Assembly: GCA_022842465.1 (NCBI GenBank)
Contig: JALHPN010000011.1
Span: 16,051 to 80,050 of the forward strand
From: Polyangiaceae bacterium
GTDB taxonomy: Bacteria > Myxococcota_A > Polyangia > Polyangiales > Polyangiaceae
Reading direction: 5' to 3'
DNA: 64,000 bases
The notes under the pieces are model-generated. The model did not search any database. It was not told the DNA's origin and saw only the letters and a program-made list of their open reading frames with translations. Both the position numbers and the translations under genes were made by a program. Of the stretch, positions 1 through 8,331 are shown piece by piece (position 1 is the stretch's first letter; the number at the start of each line of letters is the position of its first letter).

Positions 1-381
1 GAGTTCCTGACCGAGCTCGCTCGCGAGGCGCGCCATGCCGTGCGCGATCTCGAGGACGCCGTCCGGATCGCGCTTGCTCGATCCGATGAAGGCGAGCGAC
101 TGCCAGTCGTGCTGCTGGCAGCGGAGCCAGAGCCGCTGCCAGACCGGGTCCATCGTGTTCGAGGCGCTGGAGATCGACGGCATCGACGGCATGCCACCTC
201 CGGACGAGACCTCCATCGGGTTCGCGGGCTGTGCCATCGGCTGCACTTGCATCGTCTCGTTCAGAGGTCGCTTGTTCAACGGTGCGGTCCCCGGGGGCGC
301 GGGGGGTGGGCTCCCCGGAACAGAGACAACCTCTGCGTCATCGGCGCACACCGTCGTGTCATCGTCGTCGAGTATAGCCAC
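1..381 (-). CDS. CpsD/Wzc-like polysaccharide ATPase homologue, N-terminal part only
   Basis: Only the first 127 codons are present; the gene runs off the left edge. The reading starts at a GTG (381-379), but the frame is open further upstream, so the start is uncertain. The N-terminus is a low-complexity Asp/Pro/Met-rich leader. It is followed by a segment around residues 80-127 with WQRLWLRCQQHDWQSLAFIG and then SSKRDPDGVLEIAHGMARLA. This resembles the start of the capsular-polysaccharide ATPase (bacterial tyrosine kinase, ParA-like) domain, where a strand ending in a Walker A loop is expected. Here the loop position reads FIGSSKRDPDG, which is not a normal GxxxxGK[ST] loop, so the protein may be a non-catalytic relative. 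It diverges from the esterase/polymerase genes to the right. The family call is inference from a short fragment. Confidence 0.5.
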   Translation of the reverse strand, partial: MAILDDDDTTVCADDAEVVSVPGSPPPAPPGTAPLNKRPLNETMQVQPMAQPANPMEVSSGGGMPSMPSISSASNTMDPVWQRLWLRCQQHDWQSLAFIGSSKRDPDGVLEIAHGMARLASELGQEL

Positions 382-422
382 AACGCCCTTCCGGTCTGAA
401 GTTGGAAACGCTCCTGCTCCAC

Positions 423-432
423 GGCACGTGCC
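423..432. promoter_or_regulatory. perfect 10-bp palindrome in a divergent intergenic region
   Basis: The sequence GGCACGTGCC is a perfect palindrome with a CACGTG core. It lies 42 bp upstream of the GTG of the minus-strand gene and 170 bp before the plus-strand esterase, so it could be an operator for either. It is only 10 bp in a GC-rich genome, and no second copy was noticed, so chance is possible. Confidence 0.25.
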
Positions 433-602
433 AGGGAGGGGGAAGCCCCACGAAACCCGGGGCGGGGACGGGGATCACCGTCACGCGCGCCGCGCGTTCC
501 CGCGTGGCACCTCTGCCGTCCTCCCCCGCAGCGTGGCGACCTGGCGCGGGCGCGGAGGGGAGCCTCGTCCGGGCGCGGTCCATGCTAGAGTCCGCTGTCA
601 CG

Positions 603-1952
603 ATGGCGTCCGTCCTCGCCGCACGCGCGCGTCAGGCGCTCCTCGCGACCGCGTTCCTCCTCCCGGCGTGCGTGGTCCGCCTCAACGACCGGAACGCTCC
701 GGCCGAGAGCGGCGCGGTGACGGGAGCCCCGGCGAACTGCGCGGCCGTCACCCCGGAGCCGCGCAGCGCTCCCGGCGGCGACGCGGCGCCGAAGCTCGTC
801 GGGCGGTGGGACACGAAGACGGACCCGGCGCGGCCCCGCTCGGACTGGTCCGGCAACTACGTCGAGGCCCGCTTCGAGGGCACTCGCGTCGCGGTGGGCC
901 TCGAGGTCGCGGACGACTTCAAGGACGTCCTCTACACCGTCGCGATCGACGAACGGGAGCCGTTCCAGATCACCGTGACGGGCGCGCGCGCGAACGCGAA
1001 CGCCCCCCGTCAGACGCAGTACGAGCTCGCGCGTGATCTGCCCCCCGGGGAGCACCGCGTCCGCGTGCACCGCGACACGGAGGCGCCGTCCGGCGGCGTC
1101 GTCACGTTCACGGGCTTCGACGTCGCGCCGGGTCGCCTCCTCCCGCCGCTCCAGCGCGCGCGGCGGATCGAGGCCATCGGGGACTCGATCACGTGCGGTT
1201 ACGGCAGCATGGGCGGCAACGCCACCTGCCCGTACGACGTCGAGGTCCGGAAGGTGGGCGACGTCGGCGTCCGCGTCCCAGTCACGGAGAACCAGTTTTT
1301 CGCGTACACGGCGATCGTCGGGCGAGAGCTCGACGCCGACGTGACGACGATCTGCTGGTCGGGAAAGGGCGTGGGCATCAACTACCGCGAGAGCGAGCAG
1401 CCCGACGCCGACGGCGTGCGGAAGCTCCTCGCGGAGGCCACGACGACGATGCCGGACTTCTACAAGCGCATCCTCGCGTACAACGACGAGGAGCTGAAGC
1501 CGCCCGTCCCTGCGCCGAACGAGTGGGACTTCGCGAGCGAGCCCGAGCCGCAGGTCGTCCTCGTCAACCTCGGGACGAACGACTTCACACGCGATCAGGA
1601 GCCGCCGTTCGGCGTATCCGACGGGATCGACCTCCCGCGCTTCCGCGCGACCTACCTCGCCTTCGTCGAGCGCATCCGGCAACTCCGCCCGAACGCGCAC
1701 ATCTTCATGATGGTCCCGCCGATGGTGTCCGACACGTTCCCGCTCGACAACGCGCGCCGCGACCTCGCGGACTCCCTCCGGTTCGTCGTCGCGGAGCGCG
1801 AGGCGAAGGGCGACCGGAAGGTCTACGCGATGGATCTCGTCGAGCAGGGCACGCGTTACGGCCTCGGCTGCGACTACCACCCGAACCTCGTCGTCCATCG
1901 CCTGATGGCCGATCAGGTCCTCGGCGCCGTTCGCAGCAAGACGTGCTGGTGA
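603..1952 (+). CDS. SGNH/GDSL esterase lipoprotein, carbohydrate esterase family 2-like
   Basis: The 449-residue product is a predicted secreted carbohydrate O-acetylesterase. The start at 603 gives a lipoprotein signal: a basic start, then ALLATAFLLPAC with the lipobox cysteine near residue 20. A beta-rich N-terminal half (about 60-195), like the CE2 jelly roll, precedes the SGNH domain. Block I is AIGDSITCGYGS (nucleophile Ser), the Gly/Asn block is VNLGTNDF, and the C-terminal block CDYHPNLVVHRLMA supplies the Asp-His pair. All catalytic blocks are intact. The neighbouring polymerase gene starts 6 bp downstream, so they are likely cotranscribed. Deacetylation of the exopolysaccharide made by this locus is a reasonable inference; the substrate is unknown. 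An in-frame ATG at 582 would add seven residues. Confidence 0.85.
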   Translation: MASVLAARARQALLATAFLLPACVVRLNDRNAPAESGAVTGAPANCAAVTPEPRSAPGGDAAPKLVGRWDTKTDPARPRSDWSGNYVEARFEGTRVAVGLEVADDFKDVLYTVAIDEREPFQITVTGARANANAPRQTQYELARDLPPGEHRVRVHRDTEAPSGGVVTFTGFDVAPGRLLPPLQRARRIEAIGDSITCGYGSMGGNATCPYDVEVRKVGDVGVRVPVTENQFFAYTAIVGRELDADVTTICWSGKGVGINYRESEQPDADGVRKLLAEATTTMPDFYKRILAYNDEELKPPVPAPNEWDFASEPEPQVVLVNLGTNDFTRDQEPPFGVSDGIDLPRFRATYLAFVERIRQLRPNAHIFMMVPPMVSDTFPLDNARRDLADSLRFVVAEREAKGDRKVYAMDLVEQGTRYGLGCDYHPNLVVHRLMADQVLGAVRSKTCW

Positions 1953-1958
1953 GGCGCC

Positions 1959-3623
1959 ATGCAAGGCGGTCGTAACGCTCCGTCCGGTCTCCCTCCGCAG
2001 ATGGCCGGCGGAGGCCAGATGCAGGTGCTCCAGGAGCGCGTGAACCAGACGTACGGCGCCTTCGGGACGGCGCCGGACTACGAGGAGGCCGACCGTCGCG
2101 TCCTCGCCGACAGCTTCCTGAAGCCGACGCTCCGCATCGTGTTCGGCGTGCTCGCCGCCTCGACGCTGCTCTGGTTCCTCTCCCATCCGAGCTTCGACGG
2201 CCCCGGAGCCTGGTCGAACAGCTTCCGCCTCGACAGCGCGTTCGTCGTCGTATGGGCGCCGATCCTCTGGTTTTCGATGACGCGCTTCAAGGTCTGGAAG
2301 AGCGCGCGCATCTACCTCGTGCTCGCGCTCTTCGTCGAGGCGTTCAGCGAGGCGATGTTCAAGGAGATGGGGGAGGGCGGCTACTGGGACACGATCATGT
2401 GGCCCGCCGCGGTCGGCTACTTCGGCACGATCAAGGAGTTCATGGGGGTGCCCGGCGCCTCGCTCCCGATCTTCACGATCGTGACGGTGGGGCTCCTCGC
2501 GCGTGCGATGCGGGGCCCCAAGGCCAGCGGGTTCGAGACCCCTCCGAAGTGGGCGCGCCAGGCGATGTACGCCTTCCTCGGGACGCTCGGCGCCCTCGCG
2601 GTCCTGGGGCTCGCGAAGGGCGGCGCCATCGAGCCTGCTTTCCGGCAGACCGTGCACCTGATGCACCTGCCGCTCGTGACGCTGCTCTTCCTCTACGCGT
2701 TCCGCATCCCGGAGGACCTCGCCGCGATCGGTACCGTCTTCGTCGTGACCGCGCTCGTCCGGAGCGCGATCGTGATGTTCGTCTACTTCGCGATCTGCGT
2801 CCCGGAGGGCATCACCGAGCTCGACGGGAAGCCGGAGTGGTGCACGAACCACTCGGACACCGTCCTCTTCGTCGTCGCGCTCGTGATCCTCATCACGCAC
2901 GCGCTCGAGCGGCGGAGCAACAGGACGACGTGGCGTGCGCTCGGCGCGGGCGCGTTCATCTTGCTCGCGGTCGTCCTCAACAACCGCCGCCTGGCCTTCG
3001 TCAGCCTCGGCATGGCGCCGCTCGCGCTCTACCTCGCGCTCCGGCCGAGCCGTCGCAAGCGTCGCGTCACGATCGCGATGGCGCTCGCGGTGCCCGTCCT
3101 CGCCGGGTACGTCCTCGTCGGCTCCGAGATGCCGCCCGCGCCGATCTGGAAGCCGGCGAAGCTCGTCACGTCCGTCCTCGACCAGAAGGACACCTCGAGC
3201 CAGTCGCGCGACATCGAGAACGAGAACCTGATCTACACCCTGAGCCTCGAGCCCGTCGTGCCGCGCGGCTTCGGGCGGGACTACGAGTACTCGCCGAACA
3301 ACCCGCCGGTCGACCTCAGCGGCGTCTTCGCGAACTTCCGGCTCATCGCGCACAACGGTGTGCTCTGGATGTGGTCGATCGCGGGGTTCGCCGGGTTCGC
3401 GCTCCTCTGGCTCGTCTACCCCCTCGCCGGCACGATGGCGGTCAGGGCCTACCGGTCGTCACCGACCCCCCTCGAACGATCGGCCGCGCTGTCGGCCCTC
3501 GGCGCCGTCGTCGTCTGCGTCATCCAGATCTGGGGCGATCAGGGGTGGAACAGCTACTTGACGCTCACGACGTTCGCGGTCGCGTTCACCGTGGCGACCC
3601 GGCTCGCCGTACGCCATTCGTGA
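1959..3623 (+). CDS. O-antigen/exopolysaccharide polymerase, Wzy/ligase superfamily
   Basis: The 554-residue product is a polytopic membrane protein with about ten hydrophobic segments from residue 48 to the C-terminus. The N-terminal 45 residues are polar (Gly/Pro/Gln-rich) and probably cytoplasmic. A large polar loop around residues 395-470 ends in FRLIAHNGVLWMW, which matches the HN-containing loop of the O-antigen polymerase/ligase (Wzy_C) family. The expected role is periplasmic joining of lipid-linked repeat units into polymer. The gene begins 6 bp after the CE2-like esterase and lies upstream of the chain-length gene at 5660, the usual partner of Wzy. Sequence alone does not separate polymerase from ligase; polymerase is preferred because of the locus. 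Confidence 0.8.
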   Translation: MQGGRNAPSGLPPQMAGGGQMQVLQERVNQTYGAFGTAPDYEEADRRVLADSFLKPTLRIVFGVLAASTLLWFLSHPSFDGPGAWSNSFRLDSAFVVVWAPILWFSMTRFKVWKSARIYLVLALFVEAFSEAMFKEMGEGGYWDTIMWPAAVGYFGTIKEFMGVPGASLPIFTIVTVGLLARAMRGPKASGFETPPKWARQAMYAFLGTLGALAVLGLAKGGAIEPAFRQTVHLMHLPLVTLLFLYAFRIPEDLAAIGTVFVVTALVRSAIVMFVYFAICVPEGITELDGKPEWCTNHSDTVLFVVALVILITHALERRSNRTTWRALGAGAFILLAVVLNNRRLAFVSLGMAPLALYLALRPSRRKRRVTIAMALAVPVLAGYVLVGSEMPPAPIWKPAKLVTSVLDQKDTSSQSRDIENENLIYTLSLEPVVPRGFGRDYEYSPNNPPVDLSGVFANFRLIAHNGVLWMWSIAGFAGFALLWLVYPLAGTMAVRAYRSSPTPLERSAALSALGAVVVCVIQIWGDQGWNSYLTLTTFAVAFTVATRLAVRHS

Positions 3624-3789
3624 ACGTCGCACCTCTGCGTACGATCGGCGCGGCCCGCTCCCGCGCGGCGGATGCGGCGGCCGCGAACGCCGCTACGCGG
3701 GCGATTCCTCCGAGCGCGGAGGGACTTCCAGTCGTCGGCACCCGTCGTGCTACCGTTAGGGTCGGCGTGTAGACTAGCGGAGCGAGCGC

Positions 3790-5547
3790 GTGAACCAGCA
3801 AGCCGAACGACGCGTAGGAACGGTGATCGGCGCCAAGTGGCGCGTCGATGCGCTGCTCGGCTCCGGATCGATGGCTGCGGTCTACGGCGTGACGCACCGC
3901 AACGGAGCGCGCGCCGCGCTCAAGATCCTGCACCCGACCCTGTGCACCGATCCCGCCGTCTGCGAGCGTTTCCTCGGCGAGGGATACCTCACGAACTCCG
4001 TCAAGCATCCGGGCATCGTTCGCGTCCTCGACGACGGCGCGACGGACGACGGCTGCGTGTTCCTCGTCATGGACCTCCTCGAGGGCGAGACGCTCGAGGC
4101 CTACCGACAGCGATGCGGAGGGCGCATCCCGCTCATCGAGTCGCTGAACATCGGCGAGCAGCTGATGGACGTGCTGTCGGCGGTCCACCATGCCGGCATC
4201 ATCCACCGAGACCTGAAGCCCCAGAACGTCTTCCTGTGCGAGGACGGCACGCTCAAGCTCCTCGACTTCGGCGTGGCGCGCGTCCTCGATCGAACGTCGC
4301 AGAGCAAGCTCTCGATGTTCGGTCTCGTGCTCGGCACGCCTTCCTTCATGTCGCCCGAGCAAGCGCTCGGATCGCGGGACAAGGTCGACCACCGGAGCGA
4401 CATCTGGTCTCTCGGCGCGACGATGTTCACGTCGCTCACGGGAGAGACGGTACATCTCGGCGCGAACGTGCAGGCGCGGCTCCTCGCAGCGGCGACCGTC
4501 AAGGCGCGCTCGATCCAGATGGTGATGCCGGATCTCCCGCTCCCGATCGCCGCCGCGATCGACATGGCGCTCCGCTTCAAGAAGGAGGATCGCTGGCAGA
4601 GCGTGGACGCGTTCCGACGCGCCGTCCGAGACGCGCGCGTCGAGCTCGATCTCGGTCGGCTGCCGACGCCGGTCGATCCCTTCGAGATCCGCGGCGGCAG
4701 CGTGCGCCCCCCGCCTGCGCTGGGGCGAGGCCAGGCCTCGCACGCTCCGGAGGCCGCGGCCGCGCTCGACGGCGAAGGCGCGACGACGTCGTCGGCGAGC
4801 ACGCACGGGCCCGACGGGACGTTCATCGGCGTCGGGTCGGGACCGGGCGAACAGATCCGCGGCATCGTCGGCAACGACGGCTCGCTGCCCGCCGCCGGCG
4901 ACGCCGTCCCGCAGGCGGCCCCGAGCATCCCTCCTCCGCCGAACACACCCAACTTCGGCGGCATGCGCGGCTCGCGGCCGGACGGCCACGAATCGAGCAT
5001 CCCTGCCACGTTCGGCGGCGGCGACGGCGACAGCATCGGCACGCCCGTCGACGAAGAGGTCTTCGGTCGTCGCCGGAGGCGACCCGGCGTCTGGGTCGCG
5101 GCGGTCCTCTTCGCCTCCGTCGCCCTCGGCGGCCTCGCGTTCTTCGCGGTGAGGGATCCCCAGCGAGGGACGAACGGGAGCGGCGTCGACGTCCCTCCGT
5201 CGGCGCTCCCGAGCGCGGTCCCCTTGCCGCTGCCGTCGGCGACGACGCCCGCACCGCTCGACACGATCGTGATCGGCGACGCGCCCGGGCCTGCGAGCGC
5301 GGGGACGGACGGGGGTGCGGCGGCGAGGCCCGCGCCGGCGACACCCTCGGTGATCCCGGCGAACGGGGTCGTCCCCCGGAACGGCGGTCGCTTGCCGCGC
5401 CCTGCCGCCAACAACGCAGCGACGCCCGTGGCAACTCGCCCCCACGAGGATCCGCCGCCGGCGACGACCCCGGCCCCCACGACGACCACCGAGCCGGTCC
5501 GTCCACCCCCCAATCTGCAGCCTGATCCGTTCGGGACTCCCGAGTGA
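3790..5547 (+). CDS. transmembrane Ser/Thr protein kinase (Hanks type)
   Basis: The 585-residue product has a kinase domain at about residues 17-285. The nucleotide loop reads GSGSMAAVYG, so the third glycine of the loop is Ala. K45 is the ATP-anchoring lysine, HRDLKPQN (139-146) is the catalytic loop, DFG is 159-161, and SPEQ replaces the usual APE. Residues 290-430 are a Pro/Gly-rich juxtamembrane stretch. One transmembrane segment lies at about 434-454. The 130-residue tail outside the membrane is Pro/Ala/Thr-rich with no recognisable sensor fold. The start is the GTG at 3790. It sits between the polymerase and the chain-length gene in the same direction, so a role in controlling polysaccharide assembly is plausible but inferred. 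Confidence 0.9.
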   Translation: MNQQAERRVGTVIGAKWRVDALLGSGSMAAVYGVTHRNGARAALKILHPTLCTDPAVCERFLGEGYLTNSVKHPGIVRVLDDGATDDGCVFLVMDLLEGETLEAYRQRCGGRIPLIESLNIGEQLMDVLSAVHHAGIIHRDLKPQNVFLCEDGTLKLLDFGVARVLDRTSQSKLSMFGLVLGTPSFMSPEQALGSRDKVDHRSDIWSLGATMFTSLTGETVHLGANVQARLLAAATVKARSIQMVMPDLPLPIAAAIDMALRFKKEDRWQSVDAFRRAVRDARVELDLGRLPTPVDPFEIRGGSVRPPPALGRGQASHAPEAAAALDGEGATTSSASTHGPDGTFIGVGSGPGEQIRGIVGNDGSLPAAGDAVPQAAPSIPPPPNTPNFGGMRGSRPDGHESSIPATFGGGDGDSIGTPVDEEVFGRRRRRPGVWVAAVLFASVALGGLAFFAVRDPQRGTNGSGVDVPPSALPSAVPLPLPSATTPAPLDTIVIGDAPGPASAGTDGGAAARPAPATPSVIPANGVVPRNGGRLPRPAANNAATPVATRPHEDPPPATTPAPTTTTEPVRPPPNLQPDPFGTPE

Positions 5548-5659
5548 CCGTGTCCGGCTGAGCCGCGGCACGCGGCGTGAAAGCCCGAGCACGGAGCTCA
5601 CGAAGAAATCTCGTACGCTCGCACGACCCGAAACGAAGAGAGACGAGGAACAAAGCACG

Positions 5660-7237
5660 ATGGCGCGCATCGAGGAAGCGACCCTCTTCCGTCCGGACCC
5701 GAAGCTCCAGTACCCCGGGCAGCGCGGGGGGGGCGGCGGCGGTGGTGGTGGCGGCGGCGGCGGTGGTGGCCGCGGCGGAGGTGGCGGGGACGAGGACGAC
5801 GGGCCGAACATCGCCGTCCGCGAGCGCGTGTCCGAGGCCGCGCGCTCGGCGCGTCGCCGGAAGGGCCTCTCCTTCGTCGTCGTCATGATCTGCGGCGCGC
5901 TCACCGTCCTCGCGTCGATCTTCGCGCCGCGCACCTACGGGGTGGACGCTCGCGTCCTCGTCCAGCGCACGACGGCGATCACGGGTCAGCAGCAGCAGCA
6001 GCAGTGGACCTCGCCCGAGGAGCAGCGCACGCAGCAGCGCGAGTTCGAAGAGCAGGTCATGGCGCGTGACAACATCATCGCCATCGTGAAGCAGAAGAAC
6101 CTCATCGATCGCTGGGACGACATGCGCCAGCCGCATCGTCGCCTGATCGACAAGATCAACCGGAAGCTCGGCAAGGCGCCGCCGGGAGACGAAGAGAAGT
6201 TCGAGGCCCTCGTCAACAACATCGAGGGGCGCCTCAAGGTCTACATGGACGGCGCGACCGTGAACCTCCGCCTCGACTGGTCGGAGCCTCTCGCGGCGCG
6301 CGACATCGTCGACGCAGCGGTGAAGAACTTCCTCGACGCGCGCTACCAGTCCGAGGTCGGCGTCATCCCGACGCGCCTCAAGATCCAAGAGGGCCAGGTC
6401 GCCGGCGCCCACAAGGATCTCGAGAGCGCGGCGCGCACGCTCGTCCAGCTCCAGAAGGCGAACGATCCGAACCGCCGCGTGAACGTCGTCATCCCGGCGC
6501 TCCCGCAGGGGCTGAACGCCCGGCAGGAGCCGCCGCCGGACGCCGATCCGGCGCTCAAGGCCGAGCTCGAGAACGTCAGAAACCAGCTCAACGTCGTGCA
6601 GAACGCGAAGCTCCAGCGCGTCGCGGAGCTCCAGCACCAGCTCACCGAGAAGAAGCAGACGCTCGCGGAGGGGCACCCCGAGATCATCGCCATGAAGCAG
6701 ACGCTCGAGGCGACGAAGGCGGACACCCCCGACATCGCCGCGCTCAAGGCGAAGGAGCGGGACATCCTCAACCAGATCGCCGCCAAGCAACAGCAGCAGG
6801 TCACCGCGCAGAAGGCCGCCGCCGCCGCGGCCGCGACGCCACGGCCGGTCGCGATTCCGACGCCGGCTCCCGTCCCGACGGAGAAGCCGCCCGAGGTCAA
6901 CGCGCTCGGTCCGACCAACGTGCAGGATGCACAGGTGCAGTTCGAGGCGGCGAGCCAGCGATACCAGGAGGCCGTGAAGGTCCTCCAGCAGATCCAGCTG
7001 GAGAAGCAGACGGCGGAAGCGGCGTACACCGCGCGCTACCGCGTCGTCCACCCGGCCGAAGTTCCGGCCGGTCCCAAGCGGCCCGTGGGGCTCATCGCCG
7101 TCGTCATCGGCGCGCTCGCCACCATCGCCGCGGTCCTCGCGGTCGCTGCGCTGGCAGATCGCTTCTCGGGGATCTTCTTCGAGCCCCGTGACGTGCGCGA
7201 TCGCCTCGGACTGCCCGTCTTCGCCACGTTCTCCTGA
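5660..7237 (+). CDS. polysaccharide chain-length determinant, Wzz/GumC family (no kinase domain)
   Basis: The 525-residue product has the polysaccharide copolymerase architecture. TM1 (about 73-92, GLSFVVVMICGALTVLASIF) is followed by a periplasmic domain with long coiled-coil stretches (about 230-400) and TM2 near 478-505. It stops shortly after TM2, so there is no fused CpsD-type tyrosine kinase; the separate ATPase-like gene at 1-381 may take that place. The N-terminus has a striking glycine tract (15 Gly, Arg, 5 Gly) before an acidic DEDD patch, and a six-glutamine run encoded by pure CAG repeats lies at the start of the periplasmic domain. The ATG is preceded by a purine-rich GACGAGGAAC. 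A hairpin at 7256-7281 may end this transcript. Confidence 0.85.
   Translation: MARIEEATLFRPDPKLQYPGQRGGGGGGGGGGGGGGGRGGGGGDEDDGPNIAVRERVSEAARSARRRKGLSFVVVMICGALTVLASIFAPRTYGVDARVLVQRTTAITGQQQQQQWTSPEEQRTQQREFEEQVMARDNIIAIVKQKNLIDRWDDMRQPHRRLIDKINRKLGKAPPGDEEKFEALVNNIEGRLKVYMDGATVNLRLDWSEPLAARDIVDAAVKNFLDARYQSEVGVIPTRLKIQEGQVAGAHKDLESAARTLVQLQKANDPNRRVNVVIPALPQGLNARQEPPPDADPALKAELENVRNQLNVVQNAKLQRVAELQHQLTEKKQTLAEGHPEIIAMKQTLEATKADTPDIAALKAKERDILNQIAAKQQQQVTAQKAAAAAAATPRPVAIPTPAPVPTEKPPEVNALGPTNVQDAQVQFEAASQRYQEAVKVLQQIQLEKQTAEAAYTARYRVVHPAEVPAGPKRPVGLIAVVIGALATIAAVLAVAALADRFSGIFFEPRDVRDRLGLPVFATFS
5726..5788 (+). repeat. GGN codon tract encoding polyglycine
   Basis: Fifteen Gly codons, one Arg and five more Gly codons lie in the cytoplasmic N-terminus of the chain-length protein. 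The codons vary (GGG, GGC, GGT, GGA), so this is a protein-level low-complexity tract rather than a pure DNA microsatellite, apart from the first run of eight G. It may still be length-variable between strains. Confidence 0.9.
5987..6004 (+). repeat. pure CAG hexarepeat encoding polyglutamine
   Basis: Six identical CAG codons in a row encode Gln just after the first transmembrane segment of the chain-length protein. A pure trinucleotide run can change length without shifting frame. Confidence 0.85.
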
Positions 7238-7255
7238 CGGACGACCCACGATGCG

Positions 7256-7281
7256 AGCGCCCGTTCTCCGGAGCGGGCGCT
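7256..7281 (+). terminator. terminator-like hairpin after the chain-length gene
   Basis: AGCGCCCG (7256-7263) pairs perfectly with CGGGCGCT (7274-7281) across a 10-nt loop, 19 bp after the stop of the chain-length gene. The downstream sequence is TCGCCGTTTGT, a weak T tract. The stem is nearly the same as that of the hairpin at 41545-41594, supporting a shared terminator type. Confidence 0.45.
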
Positions 7282-7341
7282 TCGCCGTTTGTCCGGACGG
7301 TTGGGCGGCACGCGCGCTGCAGCGTGGACCGGCGAGCGACC

Positions 7342-8316
7342 ATGAAGAATCAACGCATGTTCATCACCGGTGTCGCCAGCCCCGTCGGCGCACGTCTCGC
7401 GGCGCGGCTCCTCGACGAAGGGCACGAGGTCGTCGGCGTCGACGACCTCTCGAGCGGCAGCTGGGCCACCATACGCGAGCTCGAGCGTGCGCCGCGCTTC
7501 GCGTTCGTCGAGCACGACATCGCGCGACCCTTTCGGGTCGACGCCGACGCCATGTTCCACCTGGCGGTGCCTTCGTCGCGCAGGCGCTGCGAGAACGCGC
7601 CCCTCGACGCCATGCTCGCGAGCGTGGTGGGAACCGGCCGCGTGCTCGAGCTCGCGGGGGAGCGCGCGATGCGCGTGGTGATGGCGACGTCGGTGGATCG
7701 CTGGGGCGAAGGCGTGCGCTGCGCGGAGGCGCTCGCCGTCGAGCACGTGCGGGCGCGGCGCGTGGACGTGCGACTCGTCCGCACGGGCCGCGTGTTCGGG
7801 GAGAACGTGCCGCTCGACGACGGCGGCGTCGTGACGCGCCTCGCGATCCAGGCGGCACGCGGCGAGCACCTCGACACGGGCCCATGGCCGATGCGTTCGG
7901 TCCGCGTGTCCTACGTGGACGATGTCGTCGAGTCGCTCGTCAGGGCCATGCGTCACGAGCTCAGGCTTCCGCCGTTCGTCACGCCGCTCTTCGACACGAC
8001 GCCCCACGATGTCGCGAACGCCGTCGCCTCGGTGCTCGCGAACGCGCCCACCACCGAGCGCGGGATCGGCGGCGCGTCGAGCACCGGCGCGGCCCCCGGA
8101 CCGACCTCGATGCCCGTCTCCGGCAGGCCGACCATGCCGGAGACGCTCCCCGCGTCGCTCGTGCTCGGCCTCGAGCACTCCGTCGCCTTCGAGACGGCGG
8201 TCGCGCGGACCGTGCTCGCCGTGCGCGCGCGGCTCGAGGGCCTCGCGGCGGTGAAGCCGCCGGCTCCCGGCGCCGAGCCACGCGGGCTTCCGCCGGTGGC
8301 GCAACGCGCGTCCTGA
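7342..8316 (+). CDS. UDP-glucuronate decarboxylase-like NAD-binding protein, catalytically degenerate
   Basis: The 324-residue product follows the extended short-chain dehydrogenase fold and aligns by eye with UDP-xylose synthase: an N-terminal Rossmann segment (MFITGVASPVGARLA), VRLVRTGRVFGENV (compare RIFNTYGPRM) and VRVSYVDDVVESLVRAM. The essential residues are altered. The nucleotide motif TGxxGxxG reads TGVASPVG, with Ser for the middle Gly. The catalytic YxxxK reads WGEGV, with Trp for Tyr and Val for Lys. It is therefore probably not an active decarboxylase/epimerase and may be a regulatory or structural paralogue. The ATG at 7342 is preferred over the GTG at 7324 because it directly precedes the Rossmann strand. 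Residues after about 230 are a divergent tail. Confidence 0.75.
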   Translation: MKNQRMFITGVASPVGARLAARLLDEGHEVVGVDDLSSGSWATIRELERAPRFAFVEHDIARPFRVDADAMFHLAVPSSRRRCENAPLDAMLASVVGTGRVLELAGERAMRVVMATSVDRWGEGVRCAEALAVEHVRARRVDVRLVRTGRVFGENVPLDDGGVVTRLAIQAARGEHLDTGPWPMRSVRVSYVDDVVESLVRAMRHELRLPPFVTPLFDTTPHDVANAVASVLANAPTTERGIGGASSTGAAPGPTSMPVSGRPTMPETLPASLVLGLEHSVAFETAVARTVLAVRARLEGLAAVKPPAPGAEPRGLPPVAQRAS

Positions 8317-8331
8317 GCGCACAATCCGACC

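Noticed and set aside
585-3353. A 922-codon open frame on the minus strand opposite the esterase and polymerase genes
   Set aside because: Its product is Arg/Asp/Glu/Leu-rich without domains, as expected for the antisense of GC3-biased genes. The plus strand has clear SGNH and Wzy motifs.
5726-5788. Polyglycine tract as a phase-variable contingency locus
   Set aside because: Apart from the initial run of G the codons are mixed and slippage would mostly stay in frame; there is no evidence of on/off switching.
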